Shown here one piece after another: positions 56,070-64,000 of a DNA stretch of 64,000 nucleotides. Origin of the DNA: Thermococcus profundus. GTDB lineage: Archaea; Methanobacteriota_B; Thermococci; Thermococcales; Thermococcaceae. Numbering within the stretch: the first letter of the stretch is position 1; each line of letters starts with the position of its first letter. The stretch covers positions 1,922,001-1,986,000 of the forward strand of contig NZ_CP014862.1 in assembly GCF_002214585.1 (NCBI RefSeq). The letters are read 5' to 3'. Under the pieces are notes generated by a model that saw only the letters and a list, made by a program, of their open reading frames with translations, made no database searches and was not told where the DNA came from. A program made the translations under genes and the position numbers.

Positions 56070-56078
56070 GTTTATACA
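56070..56078 (-). promoter_or_regulatory. promoter of peptide-transport operon
   Basis: Minus-strand GATGTATAAACTA gives a TATA box about 60 nt before ATG 56010, with AAAGGAGG as ribosome binding site. Confidence 0.55.
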
Positions 56079-56226
56079 TCCGATCCCTTTTAAGGATTAC
56101 GATACTCAGGAGGTTATCCCCGTTAGGGATAAAGCTCTGTGGCGTCGATCAACGAAAAGGAGGAAGATCTTAGTCGAAATCCAAAAGCTTTTTTAAAGAC
56201 AACCCCCAAACGTCTTGCGGGCTCTC

Positions 56227-57444
56227 ATGCACGAGCTTGTGATCGCGGGAAAATTCGTAACTGAAGAGGGCATCTTTAGAGGGAGCGTTGGAATCGACGA
56301 TGGAAAGATTCGGGCTATCTCCACAGGCCTTCTAAGGGGAGAGGAAGTTCTGAACCTTGGGGAGGACCTTATCCTTCCAGGATTAATAGACGTCCACGTC
56401 CACCTCAGAGATTTTGAAGAGAAGCACAAGGAAACAATCGAAAGCGGGACGAAAGCGGCAATACACGGGGGCATAACCACAGTTTTTGATATGCCAAACA
56501 CGAGACCGCCGATAATGGACCTGAAAACCTTTGAGAGAAGGGAGCACACTTTCAGGGGACGAGCTTATTCCGACTACGCAATGGGTTTTCTGGTCTCCAA
56601 CAACTGTGAAGACGCCAAGATGAGCGGTGCTGACTTCTTCAAGGTGTTCATGGGCGCGTCCACTGGGGGGATTTATTCTAAGGACTTCGAGAGTGACTAC
56701 TCCTGTGCGCCGGGTGTTGTGAGCGTCCATGCCGAAGATGCGAGGACAATTCAAAAAAGGCCGGAGAGGCCGCCAGAGGCAGAGATAAAGGCAGTGGAGC
56801 GAGTACTGCTGGCGGCAGAGAAGCTGAGAAAGCCCCTTAACATCTGCCATGTATCAACCGGAGGGGCGATAAAAGCTGTTACACGCTCAAACCTGCCATG
56901 GGTCAGCTTTGAGGTGACTCCCCATCACCTATTCCTCAGCAGGGGGGATTATGAGAGGAACGGGCTCCTGAAGGTTTATCCCCCTCTCAGAGGGGAAGAT
57001 GACATAAGGACGCTGTGGGAGAACTTCCGCAGAATACCCATAATAGCGAGCGACCATGCCCCACACACCATCGAAGACAAGAAAGAAGGAGCCGCGGGGA
57101 TCCCGGGTCTGGAGACAGAAGTGGCCCTTCTTCTTGATGGGGTAAACAGGGGCCTGTTGAGCATAACAGACATAGTGAAAAAGATGCACCTCAACCCAAT
57201 TAGGGTATTTGGGATAAGGAACAAAGGGTTCAGGCTCGGCGCAGATGCAGACTTCACGGTAGTCGATCTAAAGAGGGAGTGGATCGTGAAGCCCGAGGAG
57301 TTCTACACAAAGGCGAAATGGAGCCCATGGGAAGGGAAGAGGCTCAGGGGGAAGGCCGTAATGACCCTGCTTCGTGGTGAAGTCGTCATGGAAGAGGATG
57401 AGATAACTGGAAAGCCACGGGGGGTTAGGATAGATGTACGCTAA
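56227..57444 (+). CDS. pyrC: dihydroorotase
   Basis: 405 residues, cyclic amidohydrolase fold. Metal ligands DVHVHLRDF (His57, His59), FDMPNTRPP, VHAEDA, NICHVSTGG, and SDHAPHTIEDK with the catalytic Asp. It closes carbamoyl-aspartate to dihydroorotate in pyrimidine synthesis. ATG 56227 is near the start expected from TTTTTTAAAG about 30-37 bp upstream, so it is probably nearly leaderless; the TTG at 56215 is unlikely. Overlaps pyrK by 11 bp. Confidence 0.95.
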   Translation: MHELVIAGKFVTEEGIFRGSVGIDDGKIRAISTGLLRGEEVLNLGEDLILPGLIDVHVHLRDFEEKHKETIESGTKAAIHGGITTVFDMPNTRPPIMDLKTFERREHTFRGRAYSDYAMGFLVSNNCEDAKMSGADFFKVFMGASTGGIYSKDFESDYSCAPGVVSVHAEDARTIQKRPERPPEAEIKAVERVLLAAEKLRKPLNICHVSTGGAIKAVTRSNLPWVSFEVTPHHLFLSRGDYERNGLLKVYPPLRGEDDIRTLWENFRRIPIIASDHAPHTIEDKKEGAAGIPGLETEVALLLDGVNRGLLSITDIVKKMHLNPIRVFGIRNKGFRLGADADFTVVDLKREWIVKPEEFYTKAKWSPWEGKRLRGKAVMTLLRGEVVMEEDEITGKPRGVRIDVR

Positions 57445-58135
57445 GGTGCTCATCAATGAGGTATTTGAAGCGGCAGATAGCGTCAGAGTCTTCAAGTTTG
57501 ATAGAGGATTCCAGTTCGAGCCGGGACAGTTCGTTATGGTGTGGCTACCAGGAGCAGGAGAGAAGCCGTTCAGCTTGGCAGATCGGGATACCCTCATCGT
57601 CAAAAAGGTGGGGCCGTTCACTTCCAGACTCTTCGAACTGAAGGAGGGGGACTCCCTCTGGGTACGGGGCCCTTACGGGAAGGGTTTTGAACCGGTTGGA
57701 GAAAGGGTAGCTCTCGTCGCAGGGGGGATAGGGATCCCACCTATATACGCCCTGGCAAAGCTCTGGGGAGACAGATTCAAAGAAAAGATACTTCTCTATG
57801 GGGCAAGAACTTCCGATGAACTAGCCCTCCTTGACATAGAGAACTACGTCGATGAGATAGTCATTTTCACCGACGACGGATCCACTGGCAGAAGGGGTTA
57901 TCCAACGGACGGTCTTAGGGAAATAAAAGGTGAAGTCGAACAGGTCTATGCCTGCGGACCGGAGCCCATGCTGAAAGCCGTCCTTGAAGTAATGAACTAC
58001 GAGAGGGTGCAGGTGTCTATGGAGAGGTATATGAAGTGCGGCATCGGTGTGTGCGGGAGCTGTAACCTCGGGAAGTACCTGGTGTGCAGGGACGGTCCAG
58101 TCTTCAGGGGGGAGCTCCTCAGGGGAGTTATATAA
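57434..58135 (+). CDS. pyrK: dihydroorotate dehydrogenase electron-transfer subunit
   Basis: 233 residues. FAD domain with EPGQFVMVWLPG and KPFSLAD, NAD domain with VAGGIGIPPIYAL and YACGPEPML, and the [2Fe-2S] site Cys202, Cys207, Cys210, Cys218 (CGIGVCGSC...C). It passes electrons from PyrD to NAD. pyrD is not adjacent in this window, unusual for a PyrK gene. It follows pyrC with 11 bp overlap in one operon. Confidence 0.93.
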   Translation: MYAKVLINEVFEAADSVRVFKFDRGFQFEPGQFVMVWLPGAGEKPFSLADRDTLIVKKVGPFTSRLFELKEGDSLWVRGPYGKGFEPVGERVALVAGGIGIPPIYALAKLWGDRFKEKILLYGARTSDELALLDIENYVDEIVIFTDDGSTGRRGYPTDGLREIKGEVEQVYACGPEPMLKAVLEVMNYERVQVSMERYMKCGIGVCGSCNLGKYLVCRDGPVFRGELLRGVI

Positions 58136-58178
58136 ACCAAAGACTTAAATCAAAAAGCACCGTAGGCTTAAATTAGGG

Positions 58179-59693
58179 ATGGTCATGGGTAGGGAGGAGA
58201 TAATACTCGATAAGGATGGCATTCGGCGGGATTTAATGGCATGGAACATTAAAGAAGTCGTGAATCTCGCGGGAACTTACGACAAAGCGTTCCAAATTCT
58301 TCTAGATCTGCTCCACGATAAAAATCCAATGGTGAGAACCAACGCCCTGCAGGTGATCAAAGAGCTACTCAAGGCAAATTCGCTAAATCCAGAGAGAATC
58401 TCCCTCGTCGTCGATGACCTGGTGGAGCTGGCCAGGGATAAAAACGAGAGAGTGTCCCTAAAGGCCCTGGAAGTCCTGAACCTCCTCCTTGAGACGGGTG
58501 GGATAAGCGAAGAGGATTACGACAAGATAACGGACGCACTCGTTGAGATAATCAAGAGGGGAGCACCCATACTCAGCGAATACGCCTCAGAGGGCCTAGG
58601 AAAAGCGGGTGCAAAGGTAGTGAGGATAGCCAAGAAGCTTATAGGGTGGCTCTTCTCCCTCATCCGCTCCTCAGAGGATAGACAAGTTCAGAGCGCTGCG
58701 ATAACGGCCCTGACAGAGATGGCATACAGAACGGAGGATTCAAAGGTGTTCAATGAAATATTTGACAAGATGGTAGATCTGGTAGATCACGTTGACCCGT
58801 ACATTCAGGAGAGGGCGCTCCTCTCGATAGACAGAATGCTCTCAAGGCCGGAGATGCTGACGAAGAGGAACAAGATAAAAGCAGTAAAAAAGATAAGTAA
58901 GATAAAAAACAGCGTCCGATTGGCCTCCAAGGCCAGCCTTCTGCTGGAGAAGCTCGAGAAAGTAAGCGGTGAAGAAGAGGAGACCCTAACTCCCGAGGAA
59001 GTCAAGAAGAAGCTTGAGATAAGCGAGTACGGGCCTGAGGACGTTGAAAAACTGCTCGATGCAGGAAAGACGGATATAGTGGCGGAACTTGCAAAAATCG
59101 ATCCCATAGTCATGTCAATGATAATAGACATGCTGAACTCCGACGATCCAACAAGGCGAATGGATGCACTTTGGGTCCTCTCGAAGACTGCATCCCAGCT
59201 CACCCCCACCGACGCATACTCGGTGCTTCCTGTTCTGGGGGAGTTCCTGAAGAGCAGGAACCCCTGGGCCAGGAGCACCGCCGCTGAAACCCTCGCCGAA
59301 ATATACTCCCTCTACCCAGGAACGGCCCAGTTCTTCACCTCCCTCCTCGACGTTCTCCTGAAGTCGAACAGGGAACCTGACATAGAGGGGGCCCTTGAGC
59401 TGATCCAGGCACTTCAGAAGCGTATGCCAACGCCGGAGTTCCAAATGGCTATAGTAAACATTTTAGAGGGCCTCCTACGGAGGAAGGAATCGCGTGCTAC
59501 GACACTCCGCTTCATGGCACGGGAAGCACAGAGCTTGATAGACCTGGACTACGAGACCCTGGTACGGCTGGAAAACGTGCTGAAGGAGATCTACGGGGAG
59601 GAGGGAGGGAAGTACGACAACATAATAGCATCACTCATAGACCTGATCGATGACCTCATCCGGATGAAGGGAGGAGAAACGGAAAGCGACTAA
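58179..59693 (+). CDS. HEAT-repeat protein
   Basis: 504 residues made almost wholly of paired helices of 35-40 residues, for example [17 protein letters not shown] and [17 protein letters not shown], the classic HEAT pattern with conserved Asp/Arg. No catalytic motif or TM. HEAT proteins act as scaffolds for protein or nucleic acid partners. Two ATGs six bases apart (58179 and 58185); neither has a good ribosome binding site, and TTAAAT elements lie upstream. Its stop overlaps the NAC stop on the other strand by 2 bp. Partner unknown. Confidence 0.82.
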   Translation: MVMGREEIILDKDGIRRDLMAWNIKEVVNLAGTYDKAFQILLDLLHDKNPMVRTNALQVIKELLKANSLNPERISLVVDDLVELARDKNERVSLKALEVLNLLLETGGISEEDYDKITDALVEIIKRGAPILSEYASEGLGKAGAKVVRIAKKLIGWLFSLIRSSEDRQVQSAAITALTEMAYRTEDSKVFNEIFDKMVDLVDHVDPYIQERALLSIDRMLSRPEMLTKRNKIKAVKKISKIKNSVRLASKASLLLEKLEKVSGEEEETLTPEEVKKKLEISEYGPEDVEKLLDAGKTDIVAELAKIDPIVMSMIIDMLNSDDPTRRMDALWVLSKTASQLTPTDAYSVLPVLGEFLKSRNPWARSTAAETLAEIYSLYPGTAQFFTSLLDVLLKSNREPDIEGALELIQALQKRMPTPEFQMAIVNILEGLLRRKESRATTLRFMAREAQSLIDLDYETLVRLENVLKEIYGEEGGKYDNIIASLIDLIDDLIRMKGGETESD

Positions 59694-60028
59694 GACTCTT
59701 CCGCGAGCTTCAGAATTGCCTCTGCAAGGTCTCCCTTTGCCTCCTCCAGGGCCTTCTTCGCCGCTTCATAGTCAACTCCTGCCTGCTCCATGACGAGCTT
59801 TATATCCTCCTCTGGTATCTCTAGAACCTCACGGACTTCCTCGCTTCCGGGAACTATCTGATAGCTTTTTTCGCCGTGAGCCGTGATGACCGTTATCGCG
59901 GGATCCCTGAGAACTATCTCCTTTCCTCGCATTCTGATAACTACCTCCTCAACGCCCTCAAGCTCCTCCATCTTGATGCCCATCTGCTTCATGAGCTTCC
60001 TCATCTGCCTTGGGTTCATCCCCATCAT
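59690..60028 (-). CDS. nac: nascent polypeptide-associated complex protein
   Basis: 112 residues. The NAC domain (about 1-65, [40 protein letters not shown]) is followed by a C-terminal UBA domain ([30 protein letters not shown]). Archaeal NAC is a homodimer that binds ribosomes and emerging chains. AGGTGATAG precedes the ATG cluster at 60028. Divergent from the RecA-like gene. Confidence 0.95.
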   Translation of the reverse strand: MMGMNPRQMRKLMKQMGIKMEELEGVEEVVIRMRGKEIVLRDPAITVITAHGEKSYQIVPGSEEVREVLEIPEEDIKLVMEQAGVDYEAAKKALEEAKGDLAEAILKLAEES

Positions 60029-60167
60029 AACTATCACCTGGAAGAAATTGGAGGAGGATTTTAAAAAGGTTGGTAGATTGCGTTGCCCGGCATTTAACGG
60101 GCCTTTTCGAACAGTTTAAATAGATGAATGTCACATTATACCCCAAGCGAGGGACGGGGGGTCTAGA

Positions 60168-60923
60168 GTGAAGGCCCAGATCTTCAGGGAGCCATTATCA
60201 CCTGGGTCAATAGTGAGCATAATCTACGACGGCTACTCATCGGCGTGGATGATGGGATTCGCAATACTCAAGAGGGAGATCCAGGAGGGAGGTTTCGCGG
60301 TCATATCCAACTACAACCTCCCAATTCCGGGACTCTGCAGATCGGCAAGACAGGTCGGGTTGGAGATAGAGAAGGAGCTCAGCGAGGACAATCTAGCCAT
60401 AATAGACGTCTTTGGATCAAAGTACAGCGCCAGATACGATAAGAAAAACGTGTTCTACGTGGACAACGTTTCCCCCGAAACAATAAACCCAAAGATAGAC
60501 CTGATATACCGGGATCACATAATGCCACTCATAAAGAACAGAAAAACCGTGAGGCTCATAAACACTCTTGACGGGGCCGCTTTGATGTTTGGAGAGATGG
60601 AAACCCTAAAGCTACTGAACCAGACCATAGCCGGCCGCTCAAAGGACGTACCGGACTCGGTTCTAATACTCCCGATAAACAGGGACGTTGTCTCAGCTAA
60701 ATTTACTGGATGGATCGCGGGAATAAGCGACTACGTCATAATATCCTCGACCCAGATGGGGGAGGATATAGAGGAGAAGATCTACCTCGTGAAATCCCCA
60801 GAGGAAGGCTTCACCTCCGCGGTCTACCGCCTCTGGATAACGGAGGAGAAGAGCCCCGAGAGGATAAAGGTAAAGAGAATAGGGGGAAGCAGAAAAGCCA
60901 GCTCCGGCTCCTCCTTCCGATGA
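60168..60923 (+). CDS. RecA/KaiC-like protein without Walker A (DUF257 type)
   Basis: 251 residues. The layout follows KaiC-like ATPases: PGSIVSIIYDGYSSAW where a P-loop would lie, GFAVISNYNLPIPGL, NLAIIDVFGSKY as a Walker-B-like strand, and VRLINTLDGAALMF. The G-x4-GK-[ST] signature itself is missing, so ATP hydrolysis is doubtful. It resembles the Thermococcales-specific DUF257 family. It starts at GTG 60168 after GGGGGTC. No operon partner. It may be a regulatory or structural RecA relative; role unknown. Confidence 0.68.
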   Translation: MKAQIFREPLSPGSIVSIIYDGYSSAWMMGFAILKREIQEGGFAVISNYNLPIPGLCRSARQVGLEIEKELSEDNLAIIDVFGSKYSARYDKKNVFYVDNVSPETINPKIDLIYRDHIMPLIKNRKTVRLINTLDGAALMFGEMETLKLLNQTIAGRSKDVPDSVLILPINRDVVSAKFTGWIAGISDYVIISSTQMGEDIEEKIYLVKSPEEGFTSAVYRLWITEEKSPERIKVKRIGGSRKASSGSSFR

Positions 60924-60939
60924 CTTCTCAATCAGAGGG

Positions 60940-61038
60940 ATGATAGGATTGGCCCCTCTGGCAGTTCTCCCCCAAGACCCCTTCGAAATGGAGAGGAGAT
61001 ATGCAGAGCGGAATGAAAGAGAACCTCAGGAGAAGTAA
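60940..61038 (+). other. possible 32-residue ORF or remnant
   Basis: ATG 60940 with AGAGGG ahead opens 32 codons ending in a charged helix (MERRYAERNEREPQEK). The composition is protein-like, but nothing identifies it; it may be a decayed antitoxin or chance. Confidence 0.2.
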
Positions 61039-61105
61039 AAGAACTTGAAGATGAAGGCAAGGTTTACTGACGCCCACACCATCCTAATTTCCAAAAGGCA
61101 CTTGA

Positions 61106-61130
61106 ATGGTAAAACCTTAGCTTTTACCAT
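61106..61130. promoter_or_regulatory. palindromic operator at vapB start
   Basis: ATGGTAAAA-CCTTAGC-TTTTACCAT is a perfect 9-bp inverted repeat with a 7-bp spacer whose right arm contains the first two bases of the antitoxin ATG. Position is that expected for autorepression by a VapB/AbrB-like dimer. Confidence 0.55.
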
Positions 61131-61370
61131 GAGCACTGAAGTTGTCAGACTGGATGAAAACGGCAGGCTGTATCTCCGGCCTCCCTGCGAAAGAAGCTGA
61201 AGGTGAAGGAGTTCTACGTTGAGGAGAGAAACGGGGAGATAGTTCTCATTCCCGTCAGGAAAAAGATCGAGAAGTACTGGGGCATCGTGAAGGGGGAGAA
61301 GCTGAACGCCGAGGAGATTGACAGGGTGATTGAGAAAGAGACGGAAAAGCTCCTGAGGGATGAGCTTTGA
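61129..61370 (+). pseudogene. vapB: AbrB/VapB-type antitoxin, frameshifted
   Basis: ATG 61129 starts STEVVRLDENGRLYL, an AbrB/SpoVT swapped-hairpin opening, but the frame stops at 61198 after 23 residues. Restoring one C near 61174-61179 gives PASLRKKLKVKEFYVEERNG and continues to a TGA at 61368, a complete ~80-residue antitoxin with a toxin-binding acidic helix. A single base has been lost, in the genome or the assembly. The last base pairs overlap the vapC start (TTGA). Confidence 0.75.
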
Positions 61371-61732
61371 AGGTTTACGTAGATGTCAACGTGATTTACT
61401 ACATTCTCACAGCCAACGAGCAGTTCGGCCCGAGGGCGAAGGAACTGGTTGAGGAGCACTACGGCAGGATGATAACCTCGGCACTGACCGTCTGGAAGCT
61501 CTACATCCTCCTCCTGCATTCGGGAGCTAAGCTTAGGACAAGTCAGGTTTTGGAAGATTTGGGAGTAAAAGTCGTCGCCTTAACTCCTAAGATTATCAAA
61601 ATGGCTGAGGAATGCGAGAAGCTCGACTTCGACGATGCCATACACTACGCCACGATGAAGGCACACGGGGTAGGGGTTATCCTCTCAAACGACAGGGACT
61701 TCGATAAAGTTGACGTGAAAAGGGTGTTTTAG
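61367..61732 (+). CDS. vapC: VapC-type PIN-domain toxin ribonuclease
   Basis: 121 residues. PIN fold with acidic catalytic residues: Asp6 in VYVDVNVIYY, Glu/Asp in DFDDAIHYATM and Asp in LSNDRDFDKV. VapC toxins cut tRNA or rRNA and are held by VapB. The start is TTG 61367, overlapping the antitoxin stop, with GAGGGATGAG ahead; translation is therefore likely coupled to the antitoxin frame. With the antitoxin frameshifted, control of the toxin is questionable. Confidence 0.85.
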   Translation: MKVYVDVNVIYYILTANEQFGPRAKELVEEHYGRMITSALTVWKLYILLLHSGAKLRTSQVLEDLGVKVVALTPKIIKMAEECEKLDFDDAIHYATMKAHGVGVILSNDRDFDKVDVKRVF

Positions 61733-61766
61733 ATTCAAATAAAGGGAGGTAGAAAACGGAGCAAAC

Positions 61767-62798
61767 TCACTCCTTCTTCTCTTCCTCCGGGAACTTCGAG
61801 GTCTCCTCGTTCGCCTTCATGATCTTCTGCCTGTACTCCTCGTACTTCTTCCTGGCCTCTTCCGCCTTCTCCTTCTCGCCAAGGTACTCGTATGCCTCAG
61901 CAACGTGCTTCCACCACATCGGGTCTTCCTCAGCTTCCTTCAGGCAGTACTCGAGGAACTTCTGATACGCTTCCCTGGCGAGGTCTTCCATACCGAGCTT
62001 TCTAGCTATGTTCCCAACGTCCTCCCAGAATACTCCTTCCTCCTGGGCCTCGCCCTTGTAGTACTCAAGGGATTTCTCCCATGCTTCCCTCGCCTTCTCC
62101 TCGTTTCCGAGCTCCTCGTAGAGCTTAGCTACGTCCTCCCAGAACCAGGGTTCTTCCTCTGCATAGCGCTCAAGGGCCTTCGCTGCCCTCTCCATATCGC
62201 CAGCCTTCTTCCAGTACTCGTGGGCCTCCTTGAGGTAGTATGTGTCCTTCTCCTTCTCATATAGCTGCTCGTATATTTCGGCGGCCTTCGCGTACTCTCC
62301 GGCCTTCTCGTAGGCCCAGGCGGCGCTCTCCATCCAGCCGAGCTTCAGATACATCTCCGCGGCCTTGAGATAGTTGCCAGCCTTCTCGTACTTTCTGGCT
62401 GCCTGCTTGTACTTCCCGGCCTTTTCAAGGCTCTCGGCGCTCTTGAAGCGGTCGACTAAGCCGAGGTCGGGCTCGCTGATGTACCAGATGCCGAAGGCAA
62501 CCACCGCTATGAAGAAGACGATTATCCCAGCAACCACTTCGAGGTTCTTCCAGACCCAGCTGAGATAGAGGCCGTAGCCGCTTATCACTGTGAAAACCGC
62601 CAGTATCGCCCCGTACTTCCAGCTCTCGGCGTAGAACGTCAGCCCCGTGAAGAACAGCAACATTAGGGTAACACCGAGGAAGCCGAGCACTAGAATGACT
62701 TGCAGCAGAAGCTTCCAGCCGCCGTACCAGACTATTCCAGCCGCTATGGCTATTACCGCTATTAAAAAGCCTATTAGGTAAGCTTTGAGTTTGTCCAT
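61767..62798 (-). CDS. membrane-anchored TPR protein
   Basis: 343 residues. Four TM segments in the first ~108 residues, then soluble TPR-like helix pairs from about 115 on: units YKQAARKYEKAGNYLKAAEMY and longer ones with a Trp-rich start (WFWEDVAKLYEELGNEEKARE, FWEDVGNIARKLGMEDLARE, MWWKHVAEAYEYLGEKEKAEE). An acidic/basic tail closes it. TPRs bind proteins, so this may gather partners at the inner membrane face. Its ATG lies 25 bp inside the ogt 3' end with GGGGTG. Partner unknown. Confidence 0.8.
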   Translation of the reverse strand: MDKLKAYLIGFLIAVIAIAAGIVWYGGWKLLLQVILVLGFLGVTLMLLFFTGLTFYAESWKYGAILAVFTVISGYGLYLSWVWKNLEVVAGIIVFFIAVVAFGIWYISEPDLGLVDRFKSAESLEKAGKYKQAARKYEKAGNYLKAAEMYLKLGWMESAAWAYEKAGEYAKAAEIYEQLYEKEKDTYYLKEAHEYWKKAGDMERAAKALERYAEEEPWFWEDVAKLYEELGNEEKAREAWEKSLEYYKGEAQEEGVFWEDVGNIARKLGMEDLAREAYQKFLEYCLKEAEEDPMWWKHVAEAYEYLGEKEKAEEARKKYEEYRQKIMKANEETSKFPEEEKKE

Positions 62799-63310
62799 CT
62801 TTTCACCCCCTCTATTTCCAGCAGGAACACTTTTTCATCAAGCCTTGGGGTGTAGTAGCCGATTCCGTCCCTAGCCACTACCCTGTGACATGGAACTACT
62901 ATAGGATACGGGTTCCGCTTCATGGCCCCTCCGACGGCCCGCGGTGACGTGCCGAGGGCTCCGGCAAGGCTACCGTAGGTTATAACATTACCTCTTTTAA
63001 CGTTTTTCGTGAGCCATTCGTAAACGCGCCTCTCGAACGGTGTAACGCCCTCGAATGACAGCTCGGGAAGAACCTCTGAGTTATCTATCCGTCCAATGAC
63101 GACGTCGCGGACTAAGCTCGGATAATCAGACGCCTTTTGGGTTAGATCCACCTTCACTCCCCGCCTCTTCAAAAAAGCCGCAACGCGCTCTATGTTCCTC
63201 TCGAACTGCTCCTCATCGAGAGCGAAAGTTATCCCCTGGATTCTCTCCCTCCAAAGGACAGCTATCCAGACGCTCCTTCCAGCGATCTCAAATCTTTCAA
63301 CGCTCAGCAT
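62774..63310 (-). CDS. ogt: methylated-DNA-protein-cysteine methyltransferase
   Basis: 178 residues. The acceptor Cys141 lies in VVPCHRVV; before it TYGSLAGALGTSPRAVGGAMKRNP is the DNA-binding helix region. The protein removes alkyl groups from O6-guanine once per molecule. Start ATG 63310 overlaps the upstream methyltransferase stop by 14 bp. Operon with the TPR gene. Confidence 0.96.
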   Translation of the reverse strand: MLSVERFEIAGRSVWIAVLWRERIQGITFALDEEQFERNIERVAAFLKRRGVKVDLTQKASDYPSLVRDVVIGRIDNSEVLPELSFEGVTPFERRVYEWLTKNVKRGNVITYGSLAGALGTSPRAVGGAMKRNPYPIVVPCHRVVARDGIGYYTPRLDEKVFLLEIEGVKRWTNSKLT

Positions 63311-64000
63311 TGTGGCATTCCTCCAGCTTAATCCGTGCCTTCCTCAGAGGCCCCATCAACGTGTGAACCTCCCTTCCGTAGAGGACGGCCCTTCCAACGA
63401 ACCGCCTGAAGACCCTGATGAAGACCTCCCTACGTTCAGCGTCCTTAGGATAGTTGAGGGCCCTAAGAAGCCCCGCCCAGGTTTCAACCAGCTTCTCTTT
63501 CTCCTTCCTGGTGGCGGGTTTTAGCGCCTCAACTGCCGGCTCAGGTTTCCTCTTGAACAGCTCGTATAGGATCACCGCGACGGACTGGGCGAGGTTCATG
63601 ATTGGGTAAGCCTCGCTCGTCGGCACGGTCACCGTGAGATCCATTTTCGCCAGCTCCTCGTTCTTCAGCCCTATGCTCTCCCTGCCGAAGAAGAGGCCCA
63701 CCCTTCCGGAGTAGCCTTCGAGGGTTTCCCTCAGCTCCCAGGGCATTATAGGGGCTCTGTCAGGAATGTAGTTCTTCCCGGGCTTTCCGGTGGTTCCGAC
63801 GGCAAGGTCGAAGAGTTCGAGGGCATCCTCGAAGCTATCCAGGATAACGGCGCTATCGAGCACGTCCTTTGCATGGACGGCATAGGCGTAGCTCTCCTCC
63901 GTAAGGTTGGGATTGACGAGGACTAACTGGGAGAATCCAAAGTTCTTCATAGTCCTCGCAACCATGCCAACGTTTGCAGGTCCCTCTGGCTCCACCAGAA
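63297..64000 (-). CDS. trmJ: TrmJ-type tRNA/rRNA 2'-O-methyltransferase (SPOUT), N-terminus cut by window
   Basis: The frame runs through the right edge: reading in from 64000 gives LVEPEGPANVGMVARTMKNFGF, where LVEPEGP is internal in this family, so the GTG at 63995 is not the start. SPOUT knot motifs follow: GLFFGRESIGLKNEEL and IMNLAQSVAVILYELF, which bind S-adenosylmethionine. TrmJ methylates position 32 of tRNA. The C-terminal part is helical. About 233 residues are visible. Family sure, exact target less so. Confidence 0.85.
   Translation of the reverse strand, partial: LVEPEGPANVGMVARTMKNFGFSQLVLVNPNLTEESYAYAVHAKDVLDSAVILDSFEDALELFDLAVGTTGKPGKNYIPDRAPIMPWELRETLEGYSGRVGLFFGRESIGLKNEELAKMDLTVTVPTSEAYPIMNLAQSVAVILYELFKRKPEPAVEALKPATRKEKEKLVETWAGLLRALNYPKDAERREVFIRVFRRFVGRAVLYGREVHTLMGPLRKARIKLEECHNAER

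Overview
The window reads as chromosome of a hyperthermophilic euryarchaeon of the Thermococcales, most probably Thermococcus. Pointers are the archaeal primase pair PriS/PriL, an archaeal RNase P RNA, a class I CCA-adding enzyme, a class II (B12) ribonucleotide reductase, NAC, a CGP-CTERM tail on a peptide-binding protein, AglB-type oligosaccharyltransferases, GGTG-type ribosome binding sites and AT-rich TATA boxes about 25-30 nt from starts. Genes are dense, with many ATGA or 8-25 bp overlaps. No IS element, prophage or CRISPR array was seen. Gene identities come from reading motifs by eye; no database search was run.

Layout. 1-5.4 kb: a truncated secreted protein diverges from an operon of two membrane proteins, a DUF1616 protein and an AglB-like oligosaccharyltransferase. 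5.4-12.7 kb: housekeeping genes (HAD phosphatase, ferritin-like protein, NrdJ, purine phosphoribosyltransferase, ThpR, Cca). 12.7-18.6 kb: GH57 protein, OsmC, an EamA transporter, a DUF835 membrane protein and a 54-residue zinc finger. 18.7-34.1 kb: a cell-surface and glycosylation block with a GT-C-like membrane protein, a 2109-residue secreted protein, two cytoplasmic-facing glycosyltransferases, a membrane-tethered octapeptide-repeat protein, a second AglB and a lipid-linked-sugar flippase. 34.1-34.75 kb: tRNA-Glu, tRNA-Ile and a hairpin-rich intergenic stretch. 34.7-48.8 kb: EamA transporters, GcvT, universal stress protein, DUF99, CutA, acylphosphatase, an HTH/ACT regulator, PriL-PriS, RNase P RNA and glutamine synthetase. 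48.8-56.0 kb: a complete oligopeptide ABC importer. 56.2-64 kb: PyrC-PyrK, a HEAT-repeat protein, NAC, a degenerate RecA-like protein, a VapBC pair with a frameshifted antitoxin, a TPR membrane protein, Ogt and a TrmJ-type methyltransferase cut by the window end.

The most unusual item is the surface block. The 713-residue GT-C-like membrane protein and the adjacent giant surface protein end in the same type of domain, closing in an almost identical acidic loop (D-NNGFSPGD). With AglB, flippase, DPM-like and GT4 genes alongside, this suggests a dedicated system for making and decorating one surface coat, which I infer and have not seen described. Other items worth checking are an octapeptide-repeat surface protein, an RNase P RNA whose P1 helix lies inside the 3' end of a convergent gene, two C/D-box-like intergenic segments, several palindromic or repeated sites upstream of nrdJ, glnA, vapB and an EamA gene, and a 248-bp segment with 14-bp inverted ends next to tRNA-Ile.
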